Counted from the stretch's first letter, positions 1 to 8,829 are shown. The stretch is DNA of 64,000 nt from Pseudomonas chlororaphis subsp. chlororaphis (GCF_003945765.1 NZ_CP027712.1:3658001-3722000), one strand, 5' to 3'. Translations and numbers: made by a program. Notes: generated by a model from the sequence alone, not told the origin.

Positions 1-322
1 TCGCCCCCGGCGCGTCCTCGAACAGCGACCAGCCCGGCACCGAACGGGCGAAGCTCATGCCCTCCTCCCAGGACGCCTTCAGGCCCCAGCGCTCGGCCAG
101 CTGGCGATGGGCGAAACACAGCAGGCCGCTGAACCCCAGCTCGGCGAAACGCGGGTACAGGCCCCGCACCGTTTCGGCGAATTCGCCCAGCACCTGCTCC
201 TTGTCCGCTTGCCCGCGGCGACTGTCGAGCAAGGGCTGCAAGGCGGCCCAGACCCCCGAGTCGCGGTCCACCAGGACCGCGTCGCAGTCGATCAGCAACG
301 CACGATAATCAGTCAGCCCCAT
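1..322 (-). CDS. HAD-family hydrolase, N-terminal part (cut by window edge)
   Basis: The reverse strand encodes about 107 residues beginning MGLTDYRALLIDCDAVLVD, and the frame runs off the left edge. The DCDAVLVD stretch fits HAD motif I, where the first Asp is the nucleophile, although the usual Gly after the second Asp is Ala here. The rest resembles the helical cap of haloacid-dehalogenase-like phosphatases. The ATG at 322 has a strong AGGAGG ribosome site about 9 nt upstream. It lies 96 nt downstream of the GabT2-like transaminase on the same strand and could be its last operon member. Substrate unknown. Confidence 0.75.
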   Translation of the reverse strand, partial: MGLTDYRALLIDCDAVLVDRDSGVWAALQPLLDSRRGQADKEQVLGEFAETVRGLYPRFAELGFSGLLCFAHRQLAERWGLKASWEEGMSFARSVPGWSLFEDAPGA

Positions 323-418
323 GGCGTGTACAGCCTCCTATGATGCGTTCCATCGATCCATGCTCCAAAAATGCCCACCGGTGGCGCCCGGCAGCCCGGC
401 GCCGACCGGGGCATCAGC

Positions 419-1708
419 TCAGTTCAAGACTCGTGCCAGCGCGGCGTCGAGAATCGCCAGGGCTTCGTCGATCTGCTCGGGAGTTGTTACCAGCGGTGCC
501 AGGAAGCGCAGGACGTTACGGTGGACCCCGCACTTGATCACCAGCAACCCGCCCAGGCGCGCCTGGTCGATCAGCCGCTGTGTCAGCTCGGCATCCGGGC
601 TGCGCGCCGCGTCGTCCTTGACCAGTTCCAGCGCCAGCATGAAGCCGCTGCCACGCACATCGCCGATGCACGGGTACAGCCGCTGCAGGCGCAGCAACCC
701 TTCGCGCAGACGCAAGCCCAGCGCCACGCCACGGGCCAGCAACTGTTCCTCTTCGTAGGTATCCAGCACCGCCAGCGCCGCGGCGCAGGCCAGGGCGTTG
801 CCGCCATAGGTGCCGCCAAGGCCGCCGGGCAGAGGCGCGTCCATGATCTGCGCCTTGCCCACCACGCCGGACAGCGGCAAGCCGCCGGCCAGGCTCTTGG
901 CCACGGTGACCAGGTCCGGCTGGATGCCGGCGTGCTGGAAGCCGAACCAGCTGCCGGTGCGACCGAAGCCAGTCTGGATTTCATCGAGGATCAACACGAT
1001 GCCGTGTTGCGTGGCCAGGGCGCGCAAGGCCTGGAGGAACTCCACCGGAGCGGCGAGGAAACCGCCGTCGCCCTGCACCGGCTCGATGATGATCGCCGCC
1101 ACGCGCTCGGGCGCGACCTGGGTGGCGAACAGCTCCTGCAACGCCTGCAGTGCCATCTCGCTGCTGACCCCGCGATAGGCGTTCGGGTACGGCGTATGGA
1201 ACACCTCGGGGGCAGTGCCGAAGTTCTGTTTATACGGCTGGCTCATGCCGGTCAGCGTGCTGCCGAGCAAGGTGCGGCCATGGAAACCACCACGAAAGGC
1301 GATCACCGCCGGACGCTGGGTATGGGCGCGGGCGATCTTCACCGCGTTCTCCACGGCCTCGGCACCAGAGGTGAAGAACGCTGCCTTGTAGGGCTCGGCG
1401 CCGCCGATCATCTGGCTCAGGCGCCGGGCCAGGTCCAGGTAGGGTCTGTAGGCCACCACCTGGAAGCAGGCGTGGGAGACTTTCTGCAACTGCGCCTGCA
1501 CCGCCGCCACCACCCTGGGGTGGTTGTGGCCGATGTTCAATACGCCGATGCCGCCAACGAAATCCAGATAGCGCTCGCCGTCCACGTCCCACACCTGGGA
1601 GCCCTCGGCGCGGTCGATGACCAGCGGATGGGCAGTGACCACGCCCCGCGGCACGAACCGATCGCGCTGCTGGAGCCAATGAGGTGTTTCGTCGACCTTG
1701 CTATTCAT
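419..1708 (-). CDS. gabT2: Class III aminotransferase, GabT2-like
   Basis: A 429-residue PLP enzyme of the 4-aminobutyrate transaminase family. It should move the terminal amino group of an omega-amino acid (such as GABA) to 2-oxoglutarate in the cytosol. Visible motifs are the fold-I cofactor region (TSGAEAVENAVKIAR), the Asp motif LILDEIQTGFGRTG and the PLP lysine in TVAKSLAGGLP. Length and sequence are typical of the pseudomonad enzyme called GabT2. I start at MNSKVDETP (1708), which has AGGA about 7 nt upstream, rather than the in-frame ATG at 1720. The gene is divergent from the hydroxyacid dehydrogenase at 1981. The exact amino donor cannot be told from sequence. Confidence 0.88.
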   Translation of the reverse strand: MNSKVDETPHWLQQRDRFVPRGVVTAHPLVIDRAEGSQVWDVDGERYLDFVGGIGVLNIGHNHPRVVAAVQAQLQKVSHACFQVVAYRPYLDLARRLSQMIGGAEPYKAAFFTSGAEAVENAVKIARAHTQRPAVIAFRGGFHGRTLLGSTLTGMSQPYKQNFGTAPEVFHTPYPNAYRGVSSEMALQALQELFATQVAPERVAAIIIEPVQGDGGFLAAPVEFLQALRALATQHGIVLILDEIQTGFGRTGSWFGFQHAGIQPDLVTVAKSLAGGLPLSGVVGKAQIMDAPLPGGLGGTYGGNALACAAALAVLDTYEEEQLLARGVALGLRLREGLLRLQRLYPCIGDVRGSGFMLALELVKDDAARSPDAELTQRLIDQARLGGLLVIKCGVHRNVLRFLAPLVTTPEQIDEALAILDAALARVLN

Positions 1709-1980
1709 GGCGTTCCTCATACTGAGCCAGGCAACCGGGAAGCGGTTGCGATGGCTTCAGATTAAGGCTTCGACGGAACCGACTCAGCCGAACTTGGCCC
1801 CTGAGGAATCCGGATCCACTGTTTTCACCCCGGCAAACGGCAGATTCCTTCAGCCCCGCCGAATCTGCCGGCCAGGGCCGCGAAGCGTGCTGTACAAGGC
1901 TTTCGGGCGCGGCCTTTCGACAGATCCTGCTTTGCCGTTGCGGCATCATGAAAGCATCCCCCGTCGATCAGGAGCCGCCC

Positions 1981-2904
1981 ATGGCCCTTCTCTATAAAGC
2001 CGACCCCGTGCGTGGCGAACACTGGCGGGCGCTGTTCGCCGAACAGGCCCCGGACATTCAATGGCGCGCCTGGCCGGACCTTGGCAACCCCGAGGAGATC
2101 CGCTACCTGGCGGCCTGGCAGGCACCGGACGACCTGAGCCTGTTGCCTAACCTGGAAGTGCTGTTCGCCCTCTCGGCCGGGGTCGATCAACTGGACCTCG
2201 CGCGCCTGCCGCCGGACTTGCCGGTGGTGCGCCTGCTGGACCCGGGCATCACCCGGGGCATGTGCGAATACGCCAGCTTCGCCGTGCTCAGCCTGCACCG
2301 CGACATGCTGCGCTACCGGCAGCAACAGCTCGCCCGCTGCTGGCAGGCGCACCTGCTGCAACCGGCGGCGCAACGCCGGGTCGGGGTCATGGGCCTGGGG
2401 CAACAGGCACAGCAGATCCTCGCCACCCTGCGGCCGCTGGGGTTCGCCCTGTCCGGCTGGGCCCGCAGCGCCCACCGCATCGACGGCGTGCAGTGCTTTG
2501 CCGGCGACCAGCAGTTGCCGGCCTTTCTCAGCCAGTGCGACATCCTGCTGTGCGTGCTGCCCCTGACCGAACAGACCCAGGGCATCCTCGACCGCACGCT
2601 GTTCCGTCAGCTACCCCGTGGCGCGGCGCTGATCAATATGGGCCGTGGCGGCCACCTGGTGGAACAGGACCTGCTCGACGCCCTGGCCAGCGGCCAGCTC
2701 AGCGGCGCGGTGCTCGACGTCCTGCAACAGGAACCGGCCCCGGCCGAACACCCGTTCTGGGATCACCCGCAGATCCTCCTGACCCCGCACATCGCCGCCA
2801 TGACCCAGCCGCGAAGCGCCTTCACCGTGCTGCTGGACAATATCCGCCGCCACCAGCGCGGCGAACCGATGCTCGGGCAGATCGACCGGACCCAGGGCTA
2901 CTGA
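1981..2904 (+). CDS. ghrA: Glyoxylate/hydroxypyruvate reductase A-like D-2-hydroxyacid dehydrogenase
   Basis: A 307-residue NAD(P)H-dependent 2-hydroxyacid dehydrogenase of the GhrA type. It reduces glyoxylate or hydroxypyruvate (or related 2-keto acids) in the cytosol. The nucleotide-binding stretch RVGVMGLGQQAQQIL is a Gly-rich Rossmann loop. Typical family segments follow: GAALINMGRGGHLVEQDLL with the catalytic Arg region and HPFWDHPQILLTPHIAA with the catalytic His. Family length is about 310. The ATG at 1981 has AGGAG 7 nt upstream, so it is preferred over the in-frame ATG at 1948. It is the only plus-strand gene before 20135, and the palindromic repeat array begins 13 nt after its stop. 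Confidence 0.85.
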   Translation: MALLYKADPVRGEHWRALFAEQAPDIQWRAWPDLGNPEEIRYLAAWQAPDDLSLLPNLEVLFALSAGVDQLDLARLPPDLPVVRLLDPGITRGMCEYASFAVLSLHRDMLRYRQQQLARCWQAHLLQPAAQRRVGVMGLGQQAQQILATLRPLGFALSGWARSAHRIDGVQCFAGDQQLPAFLSQCDILLCVLPLTEQTQGILDRTLFRQLPRGAALINMGRGGHLVEQDLLDALASGQLSGAVLDVLQQEPAPAEHPFWDHPQILLTPHIAAMTQPRSAFTVLLDNIRRHQRGEPMLGQIDRTQGY

Positions 2905-2916
2905 CCCCCGAGATTG

Positions 2917-3047
2917 CTGTAGCCGCTGGCGCAGCCTGCGATCGGCGGCGTAGCCGTCGTGGAACCGCTGACCGCGGTGCATCAGGCCAATCCGGGATAC
3001 AGCTTGGCGGGCCAGCGCCCGATCGCAGCCTTCGGCAGCGGCTACAG
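2917..3047. repeat. REPIN-like palindromic repeat, family A, copy 1
   Basis: A 131-bp element bounded by inverted ends: CTGTAGCCGCTGGCGCAGCC at the left and an imperfect complement ending GGCAGCGGCTACAG at the right. The interior shares GATCCGGGATACAG-like sequence with the other copies. Two REP palindromes facing each other around a spacer is the REPIN layout of pseudomonads, usually mobilised in trans by a RAYT transposase; none is encoded here. Confidence 0.85.
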
Positions 3048-3078
3048 GGGGCGGCGTTCAGCAGGAAAACCGAGATCG

Positions 3079-3209
3079 CTGTAGCCGCTGGCGCAGCCTG
3101 CGATCGGCGGCGCAGCCGGCGCAAAACCGCTGACCGCGGTGCATCAGGCCGACCCGGGATACAGCTTGGCGGGCTAGCGCCCGATCGCAGCCTGCGGCAG
3201 CGGCTACAG
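3079..3209. repeat. REPIN-like palindromic repeat, family A, copy 2
   Basis: Second 131-bp copy, starting 162 nt after copy 1, so copy plus linker (GGGGGCGGCGTTCAGCAGGA-like) are duplicated as a unit. Its right terminus CTACAG overlaps the 3' end of the tartrate dehydrogenase gene and supplies its TAG stop (3204-3206, minus strand). Confidence 0.85.
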
Positions 3210-4283
3210 GGCTTCGGCAATCGCCGCGCCGACGTCTTGGGTCGAAGCCTGGCCGCCCAGGTCCGGGGTGATCGGGCCCAGGGCGATCACCTGTTCGATG
3301 GCCTTGAGAATGCCGTCGTGGGCGTCGCGGTAGCGCTGCTCGCCATTGCCGAGGAAATCCAGCATCAGCGCGCCGGACCAGATCATCGCGATCGGGTTGG
3401 CGATATTGCGCCCGTAGATGTCCGGCGCCGAGCCGTGCACCGGCTCGAACAGCGACGGGAAGCGCCGCTGCGGGTCGAGGTTGGCCGAAGGCGCGATGCC
3501 GATGGTGCCGGCACAGGCCGGGCCGAGGTCGGAGAGAATGTCGCCGAACAGGTTGGAGGCCACCACTACGTCGAAACGCTCCGGCTGCAAGACAAAACGC
3601 GCGCAGAGAATGTCGATGTGCTGCTTGTCCCAGCTGACCTGCGGGTACTGCTCGGCCATCAGCGCCGTGCGCTCATCCCAGTACGGCATGCTGATGGAAA
3701 TCCCGTTGGACTTGGTCGCCGCGGTCAGGCGCTTGCGCGGCCGGGCCTGGGCCAGGTCGAAGGCGTACTGGAGAATGCGGTCCACGCCACGCCGGGTGAA
3801 CACCGACTCCTGCAGCACCAACTCATGCTCGGTGCCCTCGAACATCTTGCCGCCCACCGAGGAATACTCGCCCTCGGTGTTCTCGCGGATCACCACGAAA
3901 TCGATGTCCCCCGGCTCGCGCCCGGCCAACGGGCACGGTACCCCGGGGAACAGCCGCACCGGGCGGATATTCACGTACTGGTCGAAGTCGCGGCGGAACT
4001 TGAGCAGCGAACCCCACAGGGAAATATGGTCCGGCACCTTGTCCGGCCAGCCCACGGCGCCGAAGTAGATGGCGTCGAAATCCTTGAGCCGTTCGAACCA
4101 GTCCCCGGGCATCATCTGCCCGTGCTCCAGGTAGTAATCGCAGTGCGCCCAGTCCAGCACCTCGATCTCCAGGTCCAGCCGCCACTTGTGCGCGGCCTGC
4201 CGCAGCACCCGCAATCCTTCCGGCAGCACTTCCTTGCCGATCCCGTCGCCGGCGATGGCGGCGATCCTGAATGCCTTGCTCAT
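3204..4283 (-). CDS. ttuC: Tartrate dehydrogenase / D-malate dehydrogenase (decarboxylating)
   Basis: A 359-residue member of the isocitrate/isopropylmalate dehydrogenase family, closest in character to TtuC/DmlA enzymes that oxidise tartrate or D-malate with NAD. The N-terminus AAIAGDGIGKEVLPEG is the family signature. VIRENTEGEYSSVGG carries the substrate-binding part, and NLFGDILSDLGP with the following Gly-rich SLFEPVHGSAPDIYG form the metal/NAD region. It lies 33 nt downstream of the semialdehyde dehydrogenase on the same strand, so the two are probably cotranscribed. The last codons CTG-TAG are contributed by the end of a palindromic repeat, so the native C-terminus may have been altered by repeat insertion. 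Confidence 0.87.
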   Translation of the reverse strand: MSKAFRIAAIAGDGIGKEVLPEGLRVLRQAAHKWRLDLEIEVLDWAHCDYYLEHGQMMPGDWFERLKDFDAIYFGAVGWPDKVPDHISLWGSLLKFRRDFDQYVNIRPVRLFPGVPCPLAGREPGDIDFVVIRENTEGEYSSVGGKMFEGTEHELVLQESVFTRRGVDRILQYAFDLAQARPRKRLTAATKSNGISISMPYWDERTALMAEQYPQVSWDKQHIDILCARFVLQPERFDVVVASNLFGDILSDLGPACAGTIGIAPSANLDPQRRFPSLFEPVHGSAPDIYGRNIANPIAMIWSGALMLDFLGNGEQRYRDAHDGILKAIEQVIALGPITPDLGGQASTQDVGAAIAEAL

Positions 4284-4316
4284 GTCGCATGTCTCCTCGA
4301 AGTCGGTGCGGGCGGG

Positions 4317-5774
4317 TCACAGGCCGCCGATGTGGAAAGCCTTGATCTCCAGGTATTCGTCCAGGCCGTACTTGCTGCCTTCGCGGCCCAGGCCCGATTG
4401 CTTGATGCCGCCGAACGGCGCCACTTCCATGGAGATGATCCCGGTGTTGAGGCCGACCATGCCGAACTCCAGCGCTTCGCCGAAACGCCAGGAGCGGCGC
4501 AGGTCCTGGGTGAAGTAGTAGGCGCCCAGCCCGTAAGGCGTGGCATTGGCGATGGCCAGCGCCTCGGCCTCGTCGTGAAAGCGCATCAGCGGCGCCACCG
4601 GGCCGAAGGTTTCCTCGTGGGCCAGGAGCATTTCGGTGCTGGCCTCGCCCAGCACCGTGGGCAGCACGAACTGGCTTTCGCCCTGGGGGATCGCGCCGCA
4701 CAGCAGGGTCGCGCCCTTGCCCAGGGCATCGTCGATATGCCGGGCGACCTTGCTCACCGCCGCGGCATTGATCAGCGGGCCGATGCTCACGCCCGGTTCC
4801 AGGCCGTTGCCGACCTTGAGCTTGGCCACCTCCTCCACCAGGCGCTGGGCAAAACGTGCGTAGATGCCATCCTGGACCAGGATGCGGTTGGCGCAGACGC
4901 AGGTCTGCCCGGCGTTGCGGAACTTGCTCTGCATGATCCCGGCGATCGCCTGTTCCAGGTCGGCATCGTCGAACACCACGAACGGCGCGTTGCCGCCCAG
5001 TTCCAGGCTCAGGCGCTTGATGTGCTCGGCGCTCTGGCGCATCAGCAGGCGGCCGACCGCGGTGGAACCGGTAAAGGAAATCTTGCGCACCGCCGGGTTG
5101 CCGGTCAGCTCTTCGCCAATCCCCGCCGGCATGCCAGTGAGCACACTGAACACCCCCGGCGGAATCCCCACCCGCTCGGCCAGCACCGCCAGGGCCAGGG
5201 CCGACAACGGCGTCAGGTCGGAAGGCTTGACGATGATCGGGCAACCGGCGGCCAGGGCCGGCGCGCATTTACGGGTGATCATCGCGTTGGGGAAATTCCA
5301 CGGGGTGATCGCCGCGCAGACCCCCACCGGCTGCTTGAGGGTCAGCAAGCGCCGGTCGCCAGCGGGTGCCGGCAGGGTGTCGCCGCAGATGCGCCGCGCC
5401 TCCTCGGCGAACCATTTGACGAAACCGGCGCCGTAGCGGATTTCGCCCTGGGCTTCGGCGAAGGGCTTGCCCTGTTCGGCGGTCATGATCAGGGCCAGGT
5501 CGTCGAGGTTGTCGAGCATGGCCTGGTACCAGCGCTCCAGCAGCTGTGCCCGCTCCGCCGCCGGACGCGCGCGCCAGGCTGGCCAGGCGCGTTCGGCGGC
5601 GGCGATGGCCTGGCGGGTCTGCGCGCCCTGCAGGGCCGGGACCCGGGCCAGGCATTCGCCGCTGGCCGGGTCGAGCACCGCCAGGGTCGCGCCATCGTCG
5701 GCGGCCACCCACTGCCCGTCGATGTAGGCCAGTTCCACCAAGAGGCTGGGGTCTTTCAAACGATTCTTGAGCAT
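4317..5774 (-). CDS. NAD(P)-dependent succinate-semialdehyde dehydrogenase-like
   Basis: A 485-residue aldehyde dehydrogenase of the GabD/SSADH type, oxidising a short semialdehyde to the acid in the cytosol. Visible are the TPWNFPNAMITRK cofactor-binding segment, FTGSTAVG, the general-base Glu in LELGGNAPFVVFDDAD, and the catalytic Cys in NAGQTCVCANR. The second Cys two residues later is seen in several SSADHs. Length matches the family (about 480-490). It leads a two-gene unit with the tartrate-type dehydrogenase and would logically take the semialdehyde made by the GabT2-like transaminase at 419-1708, though they are not adjacent. Glutarate semialdehyde is an alternative substrate. Confidence 0.87.
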   Translation of the reverse strand: MLKNRLKDPSLLVELAYIDGQWVAADDGATLAVLDPASGECLARVPALQGAQTRQAIAAAERAWPAWRARPAAERAQLLERWYQAMLDNLDDLALIMTAEQGKPFAEAQGEIRYGAGFVKWFAEEARRICGDTLPAPAGDRRLLTLKQPVGVCAAITPWNFPNAMITRKCAPALAAGCPIIVKPSDLTPLSALALAVLAERVGIPPGVFSVLTGMPAGIGEELTGNPAVRKISFTGSTAVGRLLMRQSAEHIKRLSLELGGNAPFVVFDDADLEQAIAGIMQSKFRNAGQTCVCANRILVQDGIYARFAQRLVEEVAKLKVGNGLEPGVSIGPLINAAAVSKVARHIDDALGKGATLLCGAIPQGESQFVLPTVLGEASTEMLLAHEETFGPVAPLMRFHDEAEALAIANATPYGLGAYYFTQDLRRSWRFGEALEFGMVGLNTGIISMEVAPFGGIKQSGLGREGSKYGLDEYLEIKAFHIGGL

Positions 5775-5911
5775 GGTCGAGTCCTGTTCCGAGACAGCCC
5801 CCAGTCTAAGCAGGCACCGCAGCCCAGGATGCTGAAAGCGCCGGGCCGACAGCGTCGGATGCTGAAAAACGCGGCGTCACAGCAGGCTCTACCGAGCACC
5901 TGAACACCGCC

Positions 5912-6023
5912 CTGTAGCCGCTGGCGCAGCCGTGGCAAAACAGATAACTGCGGTGCGTCAGATCGATCCGGGATACAGCTTGGCGGGCTAGCGCCCGATC
6001 GCAGCCTTCGGCAGCGGCTACAG
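5912..6023. repeat. REPIN-like repeat, family A, copy 3 (internally shortened)
   Basis: A 112-bp copy with both termini (CTGTAG...CTACAG) intact but about 20 bp missing from the left arm after GGCGCAGCC, so the left palindrome is broken. Confidence 0.8.
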
Positions 6024-6054
6024 GGTTTGGCGTTCAGCAGGAAAACCGGGATCT

Positions 6055-6186
6055 CTGTAGCCGCTGGCGCAGCCTGCGATCGGCGGCGCAGCCGTCGTGA
6101 AACCGCTGATCGCGGTGCATCAGGCCGATCCGGGATACAGCCTTGGCGGGCCAGCGCCCGATCGCAGCCTTCGGCAGCGGCTACAG
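6055..6186. repeat. REPIN-like repeat, family A, copy 4
   Basis: 132-bp copy, first of three near-identical copies spaced by a 31-nt linker containing GGCGTTCAGCAGGAAAACCG. Confidence 0.85.
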
Positions 6187-6217
6187 GGTTTGGCGTTCAG
6201 CAGGAAAACCGGGATCT

Positions 6218-6349
6218 CTGTAGCCGCTGGCGCAGCCTGCGATCGGCGGCGCAGCCGCCGTGAAACCGCTGATCGCGGTGCATCAGGCCGATCCGGGATA
6301 CAGCCTTGGCGGGCCAGCGCCCGATCGCAGCCTTCGGCAGCGGCTACAG
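6218..6349. repeat. REPIN-like repeat, family A, copy 5
   Basis: 132-bp copy starting exactly 163 nt after copy 4. The linker is conserved too, so the array grew by tandem duplication. Confidence 0.85.
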
Positions 6350-6380
6350 GGTTCGGTGTTCAGCAGGAAAACCGGGATCG

Positions 6381-6512
6381 CTGTAGCCGCTGGCGCAGCC
6401 TGCGATCGGCGGCGCAGCCGTCGTGAAACCGCTGATCGCGGTGCGTCAGGCCGATCCGGGATACAGCCTTGGCGGGCCAGCGCCCGATCGCAGCCTTCGG
6501 CAGCGGCTACAG
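6381..6512. repeat. REPIN-like repeat, family A, copy 6
   Basis: 132-bp copy starting 163 nt after copy 5 and ending 8 nt from the stop codon of the ArgE-like gene (6521, minus strand). Confidence 0.85.
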
Positions 6513-6520
6513 GGGCCGGC

Positions 6521-7678
6521 TCAGCGTTTCAGGGAACCCAGCAAGCCTTCGAGAAAACGCTGGCCGGCGTCCATCTGGCTGACCTCGATGAACTCGTCGG
6601 GCTTGTGCGCCTGCTCGATGGAGCCCGGGCCACAGACCACCACCGGGATGTCCAGGCGCTGGTTGAACAGGCCGCCTTCGGTGCCGAAGCCGACCTTGGC
6701 GTAGCCGGTGCCGGGCGCGGCGAAGTCGTGGAGGAAACGCACCGCCTCGACACTCGGATGGGTCTCCAGCCCCGGGTAGACATTCAGGGTTTCAATCTCG
6801 ATGGCCGCCACTTCGGAAAGCTGGCGCGCCTCGCGCACGATCAGCTCGGCGCGTTCGCGCATCTGGTCGAGGAACTGCTCAAGATCGTCCGCCGGCAGGT
6901 TGCGCACCTCGAAATCCAGGGTGCACAGGTTCGGCACTATGTTCAGCGCCTTGCCGCCGCCAATCTGCCCGACGTGCACGGTGCTGTAGGGAATGTCGTA
7001 GTCGGCGTCCCGCGCGCCCTGCTCGCGCAGGTGCTGCTGGCTGTCGCGCAAACCGGCGATGAAATCGCAGGCCAGGTGAATCGCGTTGGCCGCCAGCGGC
7101 GCCAGGGAGGAATGCGCTTCCTGGCCACGGCAATGGACGCGGTACGAGCCCTTGCCCTTGTGCCCGAGCACGAACTGCATGTGGGTGGGTTCGCCGATCA
7201 GGCACAGGAACGGCCGCACCGGCGCCAGGTGCAACACGTCCAGCAGCCGGCGCACGCCGACGCAGCCGATTTCCTCGTCATGGGACAGCGCCAGTTGCAG
7301 CGGCCGGCTCAAGGTGCAGTCCGCGGCATCGAGCATGGCGTCTATGGCCAGGGCGATAAACCCCTTCATGTCGCAGCTACCGCGCCCGTAGAGGCGCCCG
7401 CCCTGCTCCGTGACCTGGAACGCCGGCAGGCTCCAGGCCTGGCCTGCGGCGGGCACCACGTCGGTGTGCCCGGACAGCAGGATCCCCGGCAGTTCCCGGG
7501 GCCCGGTGCTGGCGAACAGGTTGGCCTTGCGCCCGCTTTCGTCCTTGACGATCAGCGACTCGATGCCCTTGCCCAGCAGCAACTCGCGCACGTATTCGAT
7601 CAGCGCCAGGTTCGACTCCGAGGACACGGTGTCGAAGGCGATCAGGCGCTTGAAGATCTCCAGTACCCGGGGTTTCAT
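6521..7678 (-). CDS. argE: Acetylornithine deacetylase (ArgE-like M20 peptidase)
   Basis: A 385-residue M20-family metallohydrolase. ArgE-type enzymes remove the N-acyl group from N-acetylornithine or related N-acyl amino acids. Zinc-site motifs are in order: LLSGHTDVVPA (His, Asp), GRGSCDMKGF (bridging Asp), SHDEEIGCVG (catalytic Glu) and the C-terminal VCGPGSIEQAHKPDEF (His). The ATG at 7678 overlaps the upstream oxidase stop as ATGA. Its place at the end of an opine-oxidase-like operon suggests a catabolic acyl amino acid as substrate rather than arginine biosynthesis. That is inference from context. Confidence 0.85.
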   Translation of the reverse strand: MKPRVLEIFKRLIAFDTVSSESNLALIEYVRELLLGKGIESLIVKDESGRKANLFASTGPRELPGILLSGHTDVVPAAGQAWSLPAFQVTEQGGRLYGRGSCDMKGFIALAIDAMLDAADCTLSRPLQLALSHDEEIGCVGVRRLLDVLHLAPVRPFLCLIGEPTHMQFVLGHKGKGSYRVHCRGQEAHSSLAPLAANAIHLACDFIAGLRDSQQHLREQGARDADYDIPYSTVHVGQIGGGKALNIVPNLCTLDFEVRNLPADDLEQFLDQMRERAELIVREARQLSEVAAIEIETLNVYPGLETHPSVEAVRFLHDFAAPGTGYAKVGFGTEGGLFNQRLDIPVVVCGPGSIEQAHKPDEFIEVSQMDAGQRFLEGLLGSLKR

Positions 7679-8829
7679 GAGGCCTTGCTCCGTTGTGCGG
7701 TGGTGCCGGCGAAGCGGCGAATCGAAAAGGCGTCGATCGAGGTGCCGGTGCTGCCGGTGGCGATCAGCTCGGCCATCACGTCGCCGACGCCCGGGCCGAG
7801 CTGGAAGCCATGGCCACAGAAACCGAAGGCGTAGTACAGGCCGTCGATCTGGCCGCTGGGGCCCATGATCGGCAGCGAATCGGGCAGATACCCTTCGATG
7901 CCGCTCCACACGCGGATGATGTTGAGGTTGCCGACGCCCGGCAGCAGCCGGCGCATCTGCTGGATCTGGTTGAGGATGCTGCGCGGTTCGACCTGGGCGC
8001 GCCTGGTGAGCATGTCCGGTTTGCTGCGGTAGCCGCCGCCGATGATGATGTTGCCGCGGGGAATCTGGCGGAAGTAGATCACCTCCTCGGGGATCTTGGT
8101 GTAGACCCCGATCACCGTCGGCAAGGCGTAAGGCACCGGCTCGGTGACCGCCATCTGCGGGCCGTTGGTGTCCAGCGGCACCGGTTCGCCGAACTGCTCG
8201 GAGAGCTTCTGGCCCCAGGCGCCGGCGGTGATCAGCAGGCGTTCGGCGCTGAACTGGCGGCCATCGGTGGTGCCGACCAGGAACCCGCCGCCGACCTTCT
8301 GCACCTCGCTCACCTCGGTGCGTTCTTCGATCCGCGCCCCGGCGCGCACCGCCGCCCGGGCAAAGGCCGGGGCCGCCAGGCGCGGGTTGGCGTGGCCGTC
8401 ATGGGGCGCGTAGGAGCCGCCCTTGACGTCCGGCCCGAGAAACGGAAAGCGCTCGTGCAGCTCGCGGCCGCGGTAGATCTGCAGGTCCAGCTCACTCGCC
8501 TCGGGCGCCGCGGCATAGGCTTCCAGCTCGGCGATTTCGTCCTCGCGGTAGCACACCCGCATATGCCCGCTGGCAATGAACTCCAGGTCGTCGTCGATCA
8601 GCTCCGGCAGGCGCTTCCACAGGGCCCAGGAACGGTTGGCCAGCTCCAGCTGGCCGAGATAACGGCCCTGGCGCCGCACGTTGCCGAAGTTCACCCCGCT
8701 GGCGTACTGGCCGATCTGGTCGCGCTCCAGCAGGGTCACCGACTGGCCGCGCCGGCGCAGGAAAAACGCCGCCGCCGAGCCCATCAGGCCGCCGCCGACA
8801 ATCAGCACATCGGACTGTTGCACGGTCAT
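7675..8829 (-). CDS. DAO-family FAD oxidase subunit (opine oxidase B / HcnC-like)
   Basis: A 384-residue FAD-dependent oxidase of the glycine/D-amino acid oxidase fold. The FAD loop VLIVGGGLMGSAAAFFLRRRG starts at residue 8, and the C-terminal GLYYAFGFCGHGFQLGPGVG is the second FAD-binding segment. It overlaps the next gene upstream and ArgE downstream by 4-nt ATGA junctions. Together with the 468-residue and 102-residue proteins encoded just upstream it forms the three-subunit set seen in opine oxidases, D-hydroxyproline dehydrogenase and HcnABC. This subunit would carry the substrate site and oxidise a secondary amine or glycine-like compound at the inner membrane, passing electrons to its partners. 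The substrate is not known. Confidence 0.83.
   Translation of the reverse strand: MTVQQSDVLIVGGGLMGSAAAFFLRRRGQSVTLLERDQIGQYASGVNFGNVRRQGRYLGQLELANRSWALWKRLPELIDDDLEFIASGHMRVCYREDEIAELEAYAAAPEASELDLQIYRGRELHERFPFLGPDVKGGSYAPHDGHANPRLAAPAFARAAVRAGARIEERTEVSEVQKVGGGFLVGTTDGRQFSAERLLITAGAWGQKLSEQFGEPVPLDTNGPQMAVTEPVPYALPTVIGVYTKIPEEVIYFRQIPRGNIIIGGGYRSKPDMLTRRAQVEPRSILNQIQQMRRLLPGVGNLNIIRVWSGIEGYLPDSLPIMGPSGQIDGLYYAFGFCGHGFQLGPGVGDVMAELIATGSTGTSIDAFSIRRFAGTTAQRSKAS

Larger units (their letters stand above)
5775..6520. other. 746-bp intergenic region, mostly palindromic repeat array
   Basis: No convincing gene. From 5775 to 5911 the sequence is unremarkable leader upstream of the semialdehyde dehydrogenase. 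From 5912 to 6512 it is four copies of the family A repeat, three of them at an exact 163-bp period. Short open frames here are products of the repeat and are not called. Confidence 0.8.

Noticed and set aside
2262..5903. 1213-codon plus-strand open frame
   Set aside because: It crosses ghrA, a repeat array and two well-supported minus-strand dehydrogenase genes; typical GC-rich shadow frame with no family features.
5912..6512. CRISPR-like array
   Set aside because: Repeats are about 131 bp and palindromic, linkers are conserved rather than unique, and no cas genes are present.
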